64,000 bases of DNA from Sulfurovum sp. UBA4779. Lineage in GTDB: Bacteria > Campylobacterota > Campylobacteria > Campylobacterales > Sulfurovaceae. Positions 42,919-51,473 of this stretch are shown here, piece after piece. Made by a program: the position numbers and the translations under genes. Under the pieces are notes generated by a model. That model did not search any database and was not told the origin of the DNA. It worked only from the letters and a program-made list of their open reading frames with translations. Numbering within the stretch: position 1 is the stretch's first letter; the number at the start of each line of letters is the position of its first letter. The stretch covers positions 62,001 through 126,000 of the forward strand of contig DHHF01000008.1 of assembly GCA_002403155.1 (NCBI GenBank). Reading direction: 5' to 3'.

Positions 42919-45900
42919 ATGAGAGATCTATTTACCTCATTCAAGGATAATTGCGGATTTGGGCTGCTTGCTTCGATAGACAATATCCCGACACACAAAA
43001 ACGTAGAAGACGGCGTAACCGCATTGTCTCGGATGATGCATAGAGGGGCAGTGGCTGCGGACGGAAAAACCGGAGACGGATCCGGGCTTTTGCTTTCAAT
43101 ACCAAAAGAATTTTTTGCAAAAGAGGCAAAAAAAGAAGGCATTACGCTCCCTGATATGTATGCTGTGGGTATGATTTTCTCAAGAAATGAAAAAGATTTT
43201 GATGTGATTAAAGAGGTGTGCAAAAACAATGATCTTAAAGTGATCTATATCCGCACGGTACCGATAGATACAGACGCTTTGGGAGAACAGGCGCTTGAAA
43301 AGCTGCCTGTTATCAAACAGGTTTTTGTTTCCCCTTATTCTTTGATGGGGGCAAGAAGATTTAATGCGCTTGTCTATCTTTCCCGCAAAGAGATAGAAAA
43401 AAGATTATCGCATGAGAGGGATTTTTATATCCCTTCTTTCTCAACCTCGGTTGTTTCCTATAAAGGGCTTGTGATGCCTACGCATATCAAGCAATTTTAC
43501 AAAGACTTGAATGATAAAACATTTAAAATCTCATTTTGCCTTTTTCATCAGCGATTTTCCACCAATACGCTTCCGGAATGGAGATTGGCGCAACCTTTTA
43601 GAATGATTGCCCATAACGGCGAAATCAACTCGGTCACTGCCAACAGATTTAACGTAGCGGCTAAAAGCAGTGCGCTTGAAAGCAGTGTTTTTTCCAATGA
43701 AGAGCTCAAAAGGCTTTTGCCTATCATCCAATCACAAATGAGCGATTCTGCTAGTTTGGATAACTTTTTTGAGTTTTTGTGTATTAACGGTATGGATTTT
43801 TTCAAAGCGGCACGTTCGCTCTTGCCTGCCCCATGGCAAAACTCTCCTCACATGGATGCAAAACTGAGAGCCTTCTACGAATATGCAAGCACCTGCTTTG
43901 AACCATGGGACGGCCCTGCTGCAGTCAGTATGACCGATGGCCGCTATATCGGCTGTGTACTGGACAGAAACGGGCTTAGACCTTCTAAATATATCATCAC
44001 AAAAGACAACAGGCTTTTGATCGCTTCTGAGTACGGTGTGCTCCAAACTCCCGAAGAGGAGATAGCAGAAAGAGGAAGGCTGCAATCTGGCGAAATGATG
44101 GGAGTAGACCTTAAGTACGGAAAAGTGCTTAAAAACGAGGATATCAATCACTATCTTAAAAATATCGATCCTTATGATAAATGGCTCAATGAAAATATGA
44201 TCTATCTGCAAGAGCAAATGAGCGATCCTTTCTCCAAGATAGATATTCCCGATAAAACTACCATGGAGGCAAAACAGCGCTTTTTTAACATTACGCTTGA
44301 AGTGATCGAACAGGTTTTTGAGCCGATGGCAAAAGAGGGAAAAGAGGCTACGGCAGCGATGGGAGATGATACGCCGTTGGCTGCATTTTCCGGCAAACAA
44401 AGAAACTTTTCTGACTTTTTTAAACAAAAATTTGCACAGGTGACCAATCCGCCGATAGACCCGATCCGTGAAAAGCTTGTAATGAGCCTTAATACCGGCT
44501 TTGGCGAAGTGAGAAATATATTGACGGATGATGCCGAACATGCAAAAAGATTGAAGTCTATTTCTCCGATTTTGTCTCTTGAAAAGCTCAATCTTCTTCA
44601 AGAGTTTGGCAACGAAAAAAACCCGAAATACGACAAAATTTATAAAGCAAAAGTATATTCGACCGTTTTTGAAAACGATTTAAAGTCCTCTTTGGCCTCT
44701 TTGGTGAAGCTGATTCTTTCTGATGTAAAAGAGAAGGGCGTGCGTACTGTTATTTTGGATGACAGAGCATTGGATGCACAAAATAAAGTGATGCCTATAC
44801 TGATGGTGGTAGGACGTCTCAATCAGGCTTTTTTGGAAGCCGAAGTTCGCCATTTAGCCAGCATAGTTGCAGTTACAGGTGAGGTTTATGATTCGCATAT
44901 GGCTGCTTTGATGCTTGCTTTCGGTGTTGCGGCAATCTACCCTTATATGCTGTATCAGACAGTTGCTATGGTCGAACGCAGAAAAGACGAAAATGTTGAT
45001 CTTGCACCGATACTTAAAAAGGTGCGAAAAGCGATCAATGCGGGATTGTTGAAGATTATGTCTAAAATGGGGATCGCTACCATTGCAAGCTATCGGAATT
45101 CAAAACTTTTTGATGTGATAGGACTGAGTGAAGAGATGGTTTCTGAGTGTTTTTCCGGCGCGGTATGTTTGTTGCCGGGATTGGGATACGAGGATATCGA
45201 AGCGCGTATCAAGAAAGCGCACAAGGAAGCCTATGACCTAGAGACTGCCCATCGTATGTTCCCTCTCAATATAGGAGGATACTATAAATATCTTGACGGA
45301 GAAGAGTATCATGACTATGCACCTGCTGTAGTCAATGCCATCCATACCCTCTCGGAAACAGGGAAAAAAGAGGACTTTGAACGTCTCAAGTCACTGATAG
45401 ACAAAAGAGACAAAAAATTTATCCGGGATTTTTTTGAACTTAAAAGCGACAGACAGCCGATCAGCATCGATCAAGTAGAGCCGTTAAGTGAAATATTTAA
45501 GCGTTTTTCTACCGCAGCAATGAGTTTGGGATCCATCTCTCCTGAAGCACACGAATGTTTAGCCGAAGCGATGAATACCATAGGCGGGCAAAGCAACTCA
45601 GGCGAAGGCGGGGAAGATGCCGTACGTTTTGGCACCATCAAAAATTCTGCAATCAAGCAGGTTGCTTCAGGACGTTTCGGGGTCACCCCTGAGTATTTGC
45701 GTTCTGCAAAAGAGCTTCAGATTAAAGTAGCCCAGGGAGCAAAGCCGGGAGAAGGCGGACAGCTGCCCGGGCACAAAGTAAGTCCTTTGATTGCCAGACT
45801 CAGACATACCATACCGGGGGTGACATTGATTTCGCCTCCTCCGCACCACGATATCTATTCCATTGAAGATTTGGCACAGCTTATTTTTGATCTTAAGCAG

Positions 45901-47340
45901 GTCAATCCCGAGGCAAAAATTGCCGTAAAACTTGTTTCGACTGCCGGTGTGGGAACGATCGCCGCAGGGGTGGCAAAAGCGTATGCGGACAAGATTATTA
46001 TCTCCGGCGCTGACGGCGGTACGGGTGCAGCGCCTATCGGGTCTATCAAGTTTGCAGGAAACCCGTGGGAGCTTGGACTGATAGAAGCGCATAATGCACT
46101 CAAAGCAAACAATCTCAGAGGGCAGGTTTTATTGGAAACCGACGGCGGGCTTAAAACGGGATTGGATGTGGTTAAGGCAGCTATTTTCGGCGCCGAAAGC
46201 TATGCCTTTGGTACAGGTATTTTGACCGTTATCGGATGTAAGATCCTCCGCATATGCCATCTCAATAAATGTTCGGTGGGCATTGCAACGCAGGATGAGA
46301 AATTGAGAACCTTTTACAGGGGTTCCGTGGCGCGCGTGATCAACTATTTTACACTGCTGGCAGAAGACGTAAGAGAAATTCTTGCAAAATTGGGTTATAG
46401 TTCAATGGAGGAGATCGTCGGAAGAAATGAGTTGCTGCAGGTGATTGATGATACGTTTGCAAAAAAATTCTCTTTTGAAAATCTGCTTTATAGACTTGAA
46501 GGTGTCAATACGCGCCAAGTTGAATTTAACGAGCCTTATGACAGCAACGAATATGAAAAGGAGATTTTGGCCGAATTGATGCCGACGATCAAAAATCCGG
46601 ACACGCCTATCGTATTGGAAAAAGAGATTACCAACCTTAACAGAAGTTTCGGTGCAAGAATTTCCGGAGAAATAGCAAAATACTATGGAGACAAAGGGTT
46701 CCCTGAAGGAACGATCGATCTTAGGCTTACAGGTATTACAGGCCAGTCGCTTGGAGCATTTTTGATTCACGGTGTGAGTATTCATGTCAGCGGCGCAGGA
46801 AACGATTATATCGGCAAAGGGATGAGCGGCGGACGCATCATCATTACGGCCCAGAAAAAAGATTCCGACTTTGCGCTGGGCGGCAATACCTGTTTGTACG
46901 GTGCAACCGGCGGTAAACTTTATATCAGCGGCCAGGTTGGCGAGCGTTTCGGTGTGCGTAACTCCGGTGCGATTGCCATTGTAGAAGGAACGGGAGATCA
47001 TCCTTGCGAGTATATGACGGGCGGCGCGGTAGTGATTTTGGGCAAAACGGGGGTCAACTTCGGTGCGGGGATGACCGGCGGTGTGGCATTTGTGTATGAT
47101 GTTGAGCATGAATTTGTAGAAAACATCAATCAAGAGCTTGTAGAGCCAAGACGCATAGATACCGAAGATACGGATATTGAAAGATATTACCTCAAAAAGC
47201 TGCTTAAAGATTATTATAGAGAGACCAAAAGCGAAAAAGCAAAATATATTTTAGATAATTTCAGAGTAGAGATACGCAATTTTTGGTTGGTAAGGCCAAA
47301 AGATATGAAAGGTCCTTTAAAGATTGAGGAAGGAGAATAA
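42919..47340 (+). CDS. gltB: Glutamate synthase large subunit
   Basis: Transfers the amide of glutamine to 2-oxoglutarate. After a 12-residue propeptide, C13 ('DNCGFGLLAS') becomes the N-terminal nucleophile of the glutaminase domain (to about 400). Central, FMN-binding synthase ('SGEGGEDAVRFG', 'GADGGTGAAPIGS') and C-terminal beta-helix ('GGTIDL..'-like repeats such as 'GKGMSGGRIII') domains follow. The 3Fe-4S cysteines are in 'GCKILRICHLNKCSVG' (Cx5Cx4C). I start at ATG 42919 (AAAGG seven bases before), not the TTG two codons upstream. 1473 residues. gltD starts one base after the stop. Confidence 0.97.
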   Translation: MRDLFTSFKDNCGFGLLASIDNIPTHKNVEDGVTALSRMMHRGAVAADGKTGDGSGLLLSIPKEFFAKEAKKEGITLPDMYAVGMIFSRNEKDFDVIKEVCKNNDLKVIYIRTVPIDTDALGEQALEKLPVIKQVFVSPYSLMGARRFNALVYLSRKEIEKRLSHERDFYIPSFSTSVVSYKGLVMPTHIKQFYKDLNDKTFKISFCLFHQRFSTNTLPEWRLAQPFRMIAHNGEINSVTANRFNVAAKSSALESSVFSNEELKRLLPIIQSQMSDSASLDNFFEFLCINGMDFFKAARSLLPAPWQNSPHMDAKLRAFYEYASTCFEPWDGPAAVSMTDGRYIGCVLDRNGLRPSKYIITKDNRLLIASEYGVLQTPEEEIAERGRLQSGEMMGVDLKYGKVLKNEDINHYLKNIDPYDKWLNENMIYLQEQMSDPFSKIDIPDKTTMEAKQRFFNITLEVIEQVFEPMAKEGKEATAAMGDDTPLAAFSGKQRNFSDFFKQKFAQVTNPPIDPIREKLVMSLNTGFGEVRNILTDDAEHAKRLKSISPILSLEKLNLLQEFGNEKNPKYDKIYKAKVYSTVFENDLKSSLASLVKLILSDVKEKGVRTVILDDRALDAQNKVMPILMVVGRLNQAFLEAEVRHLASIVAVTGEVYDSHMAALMLAFGVAAIYPYMLYQTVAMVERRKDENVDLAPILKKVRKAINAGLLKIMSKMGIATIASYRNSKLFDVIGLSEEMVSECFSGAVCLLPGLGYEDIEARIKKAHKEAYDLETAHRMFPLNIGGYYKYLDGEEYHDYAPAVVNAIHTLSETGKKEDFERLKSLIDKRDKKFIRDFFELKSDRQPISIDQVEPLSEIFKRFSTAAMSLGSISPEAHECLAEAMNTIGGQSNSGEGGEDAVRFGTIKNSAIKQVASGRFGVTPEYLRSAKELQIKVAQGAKPGEGGQLPGHKVSPLIARLRHTIPGVTLISPPPHHDIYSIEDLAQLIFDLKQVNPEAKIAVKLVSTAGVGTIAAGVAKAYADKIIISGADGGTGAAPIGSIKFAGNPWELGLIEAHNALKANNLRGQVLLETDGGLKTGLDVVKAAIFGAESYAFGTGILTVIGCKILRICHLNKCSVGIATQDEKLRTFYRGSVARVINYFTLLAEDVREILAKLGYSSMEEIVGRNELLQVIDDTFAKKFSFENLLYRLEGVNTRQVEFNEPYDSNEYEKEILAELMPTIKNPDTPIVLEKEITNLNRSFGARISGEIAKYYGDKGFPEGTIDLRLTGITGQSLGAFLIHGVSIHVSGAGNDYIGKGMSGGRIIITAQKKDSDFALGGNTCLYGATGGKLYISGQVGERFGVRNSGAIAIVEGTGDHPCEYMTGGAVVILGKTGVNFGAGMTGGVAFVYDVEHEFVENINQELVEPRRIDTEDTDIERYYLKKLLKDYYRETKSEKAKYILDNFRVEIRNFWLVRPKDMKGPLKIEEGE

Positions 47341-47341
47341 G

Positions 47342-48724
47342 ATGTTACGATTTTATGATTTGGAAAGAATAGAAGCCAAAAAAAGAGACGTTGTCGAAAG
47401 AACAAAAGATTTTGATGAAATCTATGAAATCTTCAAGCCTGAAAAAAGTGCCGAACAGGCCGACAGATGTATTCAGTGCGGAGATCCGTATTGTCACAAC
47501 GGATGCCCGCTTCACAATTTTATCCCGCAGTGGCTCAAGGCGACAGCGAGCAATGATTTGGAATTTGCTTTCAGGCTTTCCAATGAAAGTTCTCCTTTCC
47601 CTGAAGTGATGGGGCGTATCTGTCCTCATGACAGGCTTTGCGAGGGGGCATGTACGCTCAATGACGGCCACGGTGCCATCACGATAGGGTCCATAGAAAC
47701 GTTTATCAGTGAAGAGGGGTTCAAAAAAGGGCTTCGGCCTTTTTTTGCCAAAGAAAAAACCGGCAAAAAAGTGGCCATTATCGGCGCAGGGCCTGCGGGG
47801 CTCTCTGCGGCTACTTTTTTACTGAGAGAAGGGATAGACGTAGAGATTTTCGACAAACAAGCAAGGCCGGGCGGATTGCTGACGTACGGAATCCCGGGAT
47901 TTAAACTTGACAAGAATGTCGTCAACCGCAGAGTAAAACTGCTCAAGGAGGCCGGAGCACAGTTTCATCAAAATATCGAAATCGGCAAAGATAAAAGCTT
48001 TGAAGAGCTGACGGAAAATTTCGATGCGGTATTTATCGGTGTGGGCGCAACCAAAGGAAAAAAAGCAGGTTTAAACGGCGAAGATGCAAAAAATGTCTAT
48101 TTGGCGATGGAGTTTTTGGTCGATATCCAAAAAAAGATTTTTAACGAACCAAGAGACAAGAAGATTGAAGTAAAAGACAAAAATGTCGTAGTGATCGGGG
48201 GCGGAGATACCGCCATGGACTGTGTGCGCACTTCGTTGCGGGAAAATGCAAAATCCGTAAAGTGCCTTTACAGACGCGACGCATACAACATGCCCGGAAG
48301 CAAAAAAGAGTACATCAATGCCAAAGAGGAAGGGGTAGAATTTGATTTTTATGTTTCTCCCAAGGCATTGGTTGCGAATGAAAACGGTGAAATTATTGCC
48401 GTAGAAATGATCAGAACCAAGCTGGGCGAACCCGATGCCTCAGGCAGACAGAGCGTTGAAGAGATCGCAGGAAGCGAATACAGAGTAGAAGCGGACGTCG
48501 TGATCTTTGCCCTTGGTTTCGATACGGTGAAGTATCCTTTTTTGGCAAGCAACGGCATCGAAACAGACAAATGGGGCGGCATAGCGGTCGATGAAAATTA
48601 TCAAACCGCCAAAGCCGGTATTTATGCAGGCGGCGATTGCCACCGAGGGGCGGATCTTGTTGTTACGGCCGTGCGGGACGGCCGAGAGGCAGCAAAAGCA
48701 ATCGCAAAAAAACTGCTTGGATAA
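47342..48724 (+). CDS. gltD: Glutamate synthase small subunit
   Basis: Feeds electrons from NAD(P)H to GltB. N-terminal Cys motif 'RCIQCGDPYCHNGCP' ligates Fe-S; FAD site 'IIGAGPAGLSAA', NAD(P) site 'VVIGGGDTAMDCVRTSL', and C-terminal 'GIYAGGDCHRGADLVVTAV' complete the family pattern. ATG at 47342 with GAAGGAG; an earlier in-frame start lies inside gltB. 460 residues. Confidence 0.97.
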   Translation: MLRFYDLERIEAKKRDVVERTKDFDEIYEIFKPEKSAEQADRCIQCGDPYCHNGCPLHNFIPQWLKATASNDLEFAFRLSNESSPFPEVMGRICPHDRLCEGACTLNDGHGAITIGSIETFISEEGFKKGLRPFFAKEKTGKKVAIIGAGPAGLSAATFLLREGIDVEIFDKQARPGGLLTYGIPGFKLDKNVVNRRVKLLKEAGAQFHQNIEIGKDKSFEELTENFDAVFIGVGATKGKKAGLNGEDAKNVYLAMEFLVDIQKKIFNEPRDKKIEVKDKNVVVIGGGDTAMDCVRTSLRENAKSVKCLYRRDAYNMPGSKKEYINAKEEGVEFDFYVSPKALVANENGEIIAVEMIRTKLGEPDASGRQSVEEIAGSEYRVEADVVIFALGFDTVKYPFLASNGIETDKWGGIAVDENYQTAKAGIYAGGDCHRGADLVVTAVRDGREAAKAIAKKLLG

Positions 48725-48725
48725 A

Positions 48726-49469
48726 ATGACCGATTTTGTAAAAGCCTGCATCAGGGCCAATGAAGAGATAGTATCAAACATCAAAAAAGGGTTTGATCCT
48801 GCATGGTTTGAAAAAAGCCAAAAAGGTGCAGGCGGAGATATCAGTTCGGGGCTGGATTTGATGGCAGAAGCCGTATTTGTCAAACATTTAGGCGCTTACG
48901 GCAAAATTGAATCCGAAGAATCCGGCGTCATAGGCGAAGGCAAAGAAACCATTGTTCTTGACCCGCTGGACGGCAGCGACAATGCCCTTGCTTTGTTTCC
49001 TTTTTACGGTACATCGGTTGCCAAGATCAATGCTGGAGGTATTTTGGATGCAGCGGTTGTATGCAACCTTGCCAACGGCGATATTTTTATAAAAACCGAT
49101 CAAAACGAGCCTCTGCAGGGCAAACTTTTTGGTTCAAGCTTTCACGCGCCTTGCGTCTCTCCTCATCCCAAAATAGGACTTTTTGAAAAAGCGTATGCGC
49201 ATTTTGATGTCGTAAAAGCGTTAAATGATGCAAAATTGAAATTTAGAGCGCCCGGTGCGGTCGCGCTATCGCTTGCGTATGCAAGGAGCGTGCAGTATGT
49301 ATTGTTCATGGGAGTGTTTCGTATTTATGATTTGGCGGCGGGTTTGGCGCTTTGCGAAGGACTTGAAGTAATCGTTGAGGCGGATTATGTTATAGTATCA
49401 AAAGAAAGAGAAGTCGCTTATCAAATTGAAGCATTATTAAAAGACTTAAAAAATAGGAGAGCCGGATAA
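48726..49469 (+). CDS. Inositol-monophosphatase/FBPase-family phosphatase
   Basis: A 247-residue Mg-dependent sugar phosphatase. Metal-site motifs: 'IESEES' (Glu) and 'VLDPLDGSDNALALF' (DPxDGS); the C-terminal 'DLAAGLALCEGL' aligns with the WDxAAG element, with Tyr-Asp in place of Trp-Asp. It could serve as fructose-1,6-bisphosphatase, or act on inositol phosphate or another sugar phosphate; sequence alone does not decide. It begins two bases after gltD ends, with no strong RBS; a longer frame lies inside gltD and is rejected. Confidence 0.82.
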   Translation: MTDFVKACIRANEEIVSNIKKGFDPAWFEKSQKGAGGDISSGLDLMAEAVFVKHLGAYGKIESEESGVIGEGKETIVLDPLDGSDNALALFPFYGTSVAKINAGGILDAAVVCNLANGDIFIKTDQNEPLQGKLFGSSFHAPCVSPHPKIGLFEKAYAHFDVVKALNDAKLKFRAPGAVALSLAYARSVQYVLFMGVFRIYDLAAGLALCEGLEVIVEADYVIVSKEREVAYQIEALLKDLKNRRAG

Positions 49470-50309
49470 ATGTTTGGAAATCTTTTTGGAAGAATAAAGC
49501 ACGAAACGACCCAAGAAACCCCCAATCAGTGGATAAAATGCCCCAAGTGCAATGCATTGATGTTTTATAAAGAGGTTGAGGCACAACAAAACGTTTGCCC
49601 AAAATGCAACCACCATTTTCGTATCGATGCAGATAAGCGTATCGCTTCATTGTGCGATGAGGGAAGTTTTGTAGAGCATGATGCGTCTCTTGCGCCGATT
49701 GATCCGTTAAAATTTGTTGACAAAAAACCCTACAAAAAACGCCTCGAAGAGGCTAAAACGCAAACGGGAAAAACCTCTTCCGTGGTCAGCGGCTCTTGCA
49801 CGATCGAAGGCCAAGAGGTTGAGCTGGTGATTTTTGACTTTTCTTTTATGGGGGGAAGTTTGGGATCTGTCGAAGGCGAAAAGATCGTACGCGCGGTCAA
49901 CAGGGCTATCGCCAAAGAGTGCGGCGTGATTATTGTCAGTGCCAGCGGCGGGGCGAGAATGCAAGAAAGTACCTATTCGCTCTTGCAGATGAGCAAAACT
50001 TCCGCGGCGCTCAACAGGCTGCATCACAAAGGTTTGCCGTATATTTCCATTTTAACGGACCCTACGATGGGGGGCGTGAGCGCTTCGTTTGCGATGCTGG
50101 GGGATATCATCATGGCTGAACCCGATGCACTGATAGGCTTTGCAGGCCAAAGGGTCATCAAACAAACGGTCGGAGTGGACCTTCCTGAAGGGTTTCAGCG
50201 CTCCGAATTTTTGCTTGAGCATGGGTTGATAGATATGATCGTCGACCGTACAGAGATGAAACATATATTGGCAAGCCTGCTTAAGCTTTTTGATAAAAAA
50301 AGCGCATGA
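49470..50309 (+). CDS. accD: Acetyl-CoA carboxylase carboxyltransferase beta subunit
   Basis: With AccA, moves carboxyl from biotin to acetyl-CoA, giving malonyl-CoA for fatty acids. The N-terminal zinc ribbon is C24/C27 and C43/C46 ('KCPKCNALMF', 'VCPKCNHHF'); the crotonase-fold core has 'FMGGSLGSVEGEKIVRA' and 'SASGGARMQES'. 279 residues. GGAGAGCCGG precedes the ATG, which follows the phosphatase stop directly; its stop overlaps thiE (ATGA). Confidence 0.96.
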   Translation: MFGNLFGRIKHETTQETPNQWIKCPKCNALMFYKEVEAQQNVCPKCNHHFRIDADKRIASLCDEGSFVEHDASLAPIDPLKFVDKKPYKKRLEEAKTQTGKTSSVVSGSCTIEGQEVELVIFDFSFMGGSLGSVEGEKIVRAVNRAIAKECGVIIVSASGGARMQESTYSLLQMSKTSAALNRLHHKGLPYISILTDPTMGGVSASFAMLGDIIMAEPDALIGFAGQRVIKQTVGVDLPEGFQRSEFLLEHGLIDMIVDRTEMKHILASLLKLFDKKSA

Positions 50310-50872
50310 TTTACGCCCTGATAGATAAAGAAACACTTCTCTCAAAAAGGGTTTCTTTGCCCGCACTGCTGCATCATATCCGATCATTGGATGTTCCGAT
50401 ACTTCAATACCGCAACAAAACAGGTTCCACAGAAGAGAAAAAAGAGGATTTGCTGACGATTCGCAAGATGTACCAAGGGATACTGATCGTGAACGATACG
50501 ATAGAGCTGATCGACTATGCGGACGGTTTACATATAGGACAGGAAGATATGCGTCTCTACAGTGAAATGCCGCATGAGGCTATCGGGCAGATACGACGGC
50601 AGATAGGGAACAAAATCCTCGGACTTTCTACCCACAACAAAGAGGAGATATTGGAAGCCAATACTTTGGACCTTGACTATATAGGCTTGGGAGCCTACAG
50701 GGCTACCGGGACAAAAAAAGAGGCAAAAGTAAGCGGCGAGATGCTGCTTGAGATCGCCAAATACTCCAAACATCCCGTAGGCATCATCGGGGGCGTGAGG
50801 CTGGAAGATGCATTTGAAGCGCCGATCGTGTATAAAGTGATAGGATCGGACCTTTATGCAGGGCTGGTTTGA
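50306..50872 (+). CDS. ThiE/TenI-like thiamine phosphate synthase family
   Basis: A 188-residue TIM-barrel protein, somewhat shorter than usual ThiE (about 210). 'ILQYRNKTGS' (pyrophosphate-binding Arg/Lys), 'LIVNDTIELIDYADGLHIGQED', split as 'IVND' and 'DGLHIGQED', and 'GLSTHNKEEI', 'YIGLGAYRATGTK', 'VGIIGGV' follow ThiE order. It likely joins the thiazole and pyrimidine halves of thiamine, or acts as a TenI-type relative. It ends the gltB-led run. Confidence 0.83.
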   Translation: MIYALIDKETLLSKRVSLPALLHHIRSLDVPILQYRNKTGSTEEKKEDLLTIRKMYQGILIVNDTIELIDYADGLHIGQEDMRLYSEMPHEAIGQIRRQIGNKILGLSTHNKEEILEANTLDLDYIGLGAYRATGTKKEAKVSGEMLLEIAKYSKHPVGIIGGVRLEDAFEAPIVYKVIGSDLYAGLV

Positions 50873-50918
50873 AATGACGGCTGCCGTATTTTATACAGTC
50901 AAATCGCCAAAAGTTTTT

Positions 50919-50949
50919 GGTTCCGTCAAAACGGCGGGAACAAAACAAA
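50919..50949. repeat. Short inverted motif before the Cys-rich small gene
   Basis: GGTTCCGTCAAAACGG followed by CGGGAAC can fold (GTTCC/GGAAC, CCGT/ACGG), and GGGAACAAAACAAA (50936-50949) is the exact reverse complement of 52972-52985 before chaB. Confidence 0.4.
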
Positions 50950-50985
50950 GCGTTCTAGAACAAATAACCATAAAAAGGAGAGCAA

Positions 50986-51159
50986 ATGAAAGTACCTAAA
51001 GATGTAGGATGCGATAATGACAAATGTATCGAGTCGCCCAACTGCCAGAGAGCGGTGATCTACAAAAACGGCACGGCAAGAGAGGTAAAAAGTTTCGGCG
51101 GCACACCCCAGAAAGGGTGCGGAAAGTTCCTTCCCAAAGAAGAGAAGCCAAAAAACTGA
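50986..51159 (+). CDS. 57-residue four-Cys protein
   Basis: A complete small gene with AAAAAGGAGAGCAA before ATG and a TGA after 57 codons. The protein is basic at the end and has Cys at 9, 14, 20 and 45 ('VGCDNDKCIESPNCQRAV', 'QKGCGKFLP'), enough for one zinc or an Fe-S site. Family not recognised. It is not tightly joined to thiE (113 bases) and lies at the edge of the repeat-rich stretch. Confidence 0.7.
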   Translation: MKVPKDVGCDNDKCIESPNCQRAVIYKNGTAREVKSFGGTPQKGCGKFLPKEEKPKN

Positions 51160-51251
51160 TATCGGGCTCAAGCAGGTAAAGAGGGCCAGAGGTTTACTTT
51201 TTACTGACATTACGCTATGGATCCCCGTCTCAAGCACGAGGATAACAGGGT

Positions 51252-51312
51252 ATGGATTCCTGCCTTCGCAGGGATGACAATCCCCGTCATTCCTGCGAAG
51301 GCAGGAATCCAT
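51252..51312. repeat. 27-base inverted repeat (long hairpin)
   Basis: Arms 51252-51278 and 51286-51312 are reverse complements at 26 of 27 positions, with a 7-base loop. 'GTCATTCCTGCGAAGGCAGG' is of the type of dispersed palindromes seen across many bacterial genomes. Its right arm runs into the MITE-like unit. The 314-base gap 51160-51473 holds this, that unit and the twin palindromes, and no gene. Confidence 0.8.
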
Positions 51313-51350
51313 ATAATTAAAAGATGCCAAATCAAGTCCGCCATGACGGC
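51286..51350. repeat. MITE-like dispersed unit, copy A
   Basis: A 65-base unit from GTCATT to ATGACGGC. A 32-base core (51304-51335) matches copy B at 52700-52731 in 31 of 32 positions. The right end ATCAAGTCC-GCC-ATGAC is the near reverse complement of the left end of copy B, so the full unit has GTCAT..ATGAC terminal inverted repeats. Confidence 0.75.
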
Positions 51351-51390
51351 GGAGAAGTAAAAAAGCCAGAGAAAGTGAGAAGCGGGTTTT

Positions 51391-51416
51391 TTGTAAATGG
51401 CTGTAACCATTTACAA
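51391..51416. promoter_or_regulatory. Palindromic operator-like site 1 before the AAA ATPase gene
   Basis: TTGTAAATGG-CTGTAA-CCATTTACAA: perfect 10-base arms around six bases. Its centre is 44 bases from that of site 2, about four helical turns. Confidence 0.65.
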
Positions 51417-51434
51417 AGTTTTAAAACGGTATAG

Positions 51435-51460
51435 TTGTAAACGGTTATAACCATTTACAA
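51435..51460. promoter_or_regulatory. Palindromic operator-like site 2 before the AAA ATPase gene
   Basis: TTGTAAACGG-TTATAA-CCATTTACAA: same arms with one mismatch. It ends 13 bases before the ATG and abuts the GAGGG ribosome-binding site, so a bound protein would block expression. Confidence 0.65.
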
Positions 51461-51473
51461 TGAGGGTTTTTAA

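Noticed and set aside
43732..44601. 289-codon ORF antisense to gltB
   Set aside because: Shadow of the coding strand; no RBS, no recognisable domain, and gltB is certain.
46402..47133. 243-codon ORF antisense to gltB
   Set aside because: Same reason: lies fully under a conserved domain with no signals of its own.
51200..51473. Repeats considered as a CRISPR array
   Set aside because: Two palindromes and one hairpin of different types, no regular repeat-spacer pattern and no cas genes.
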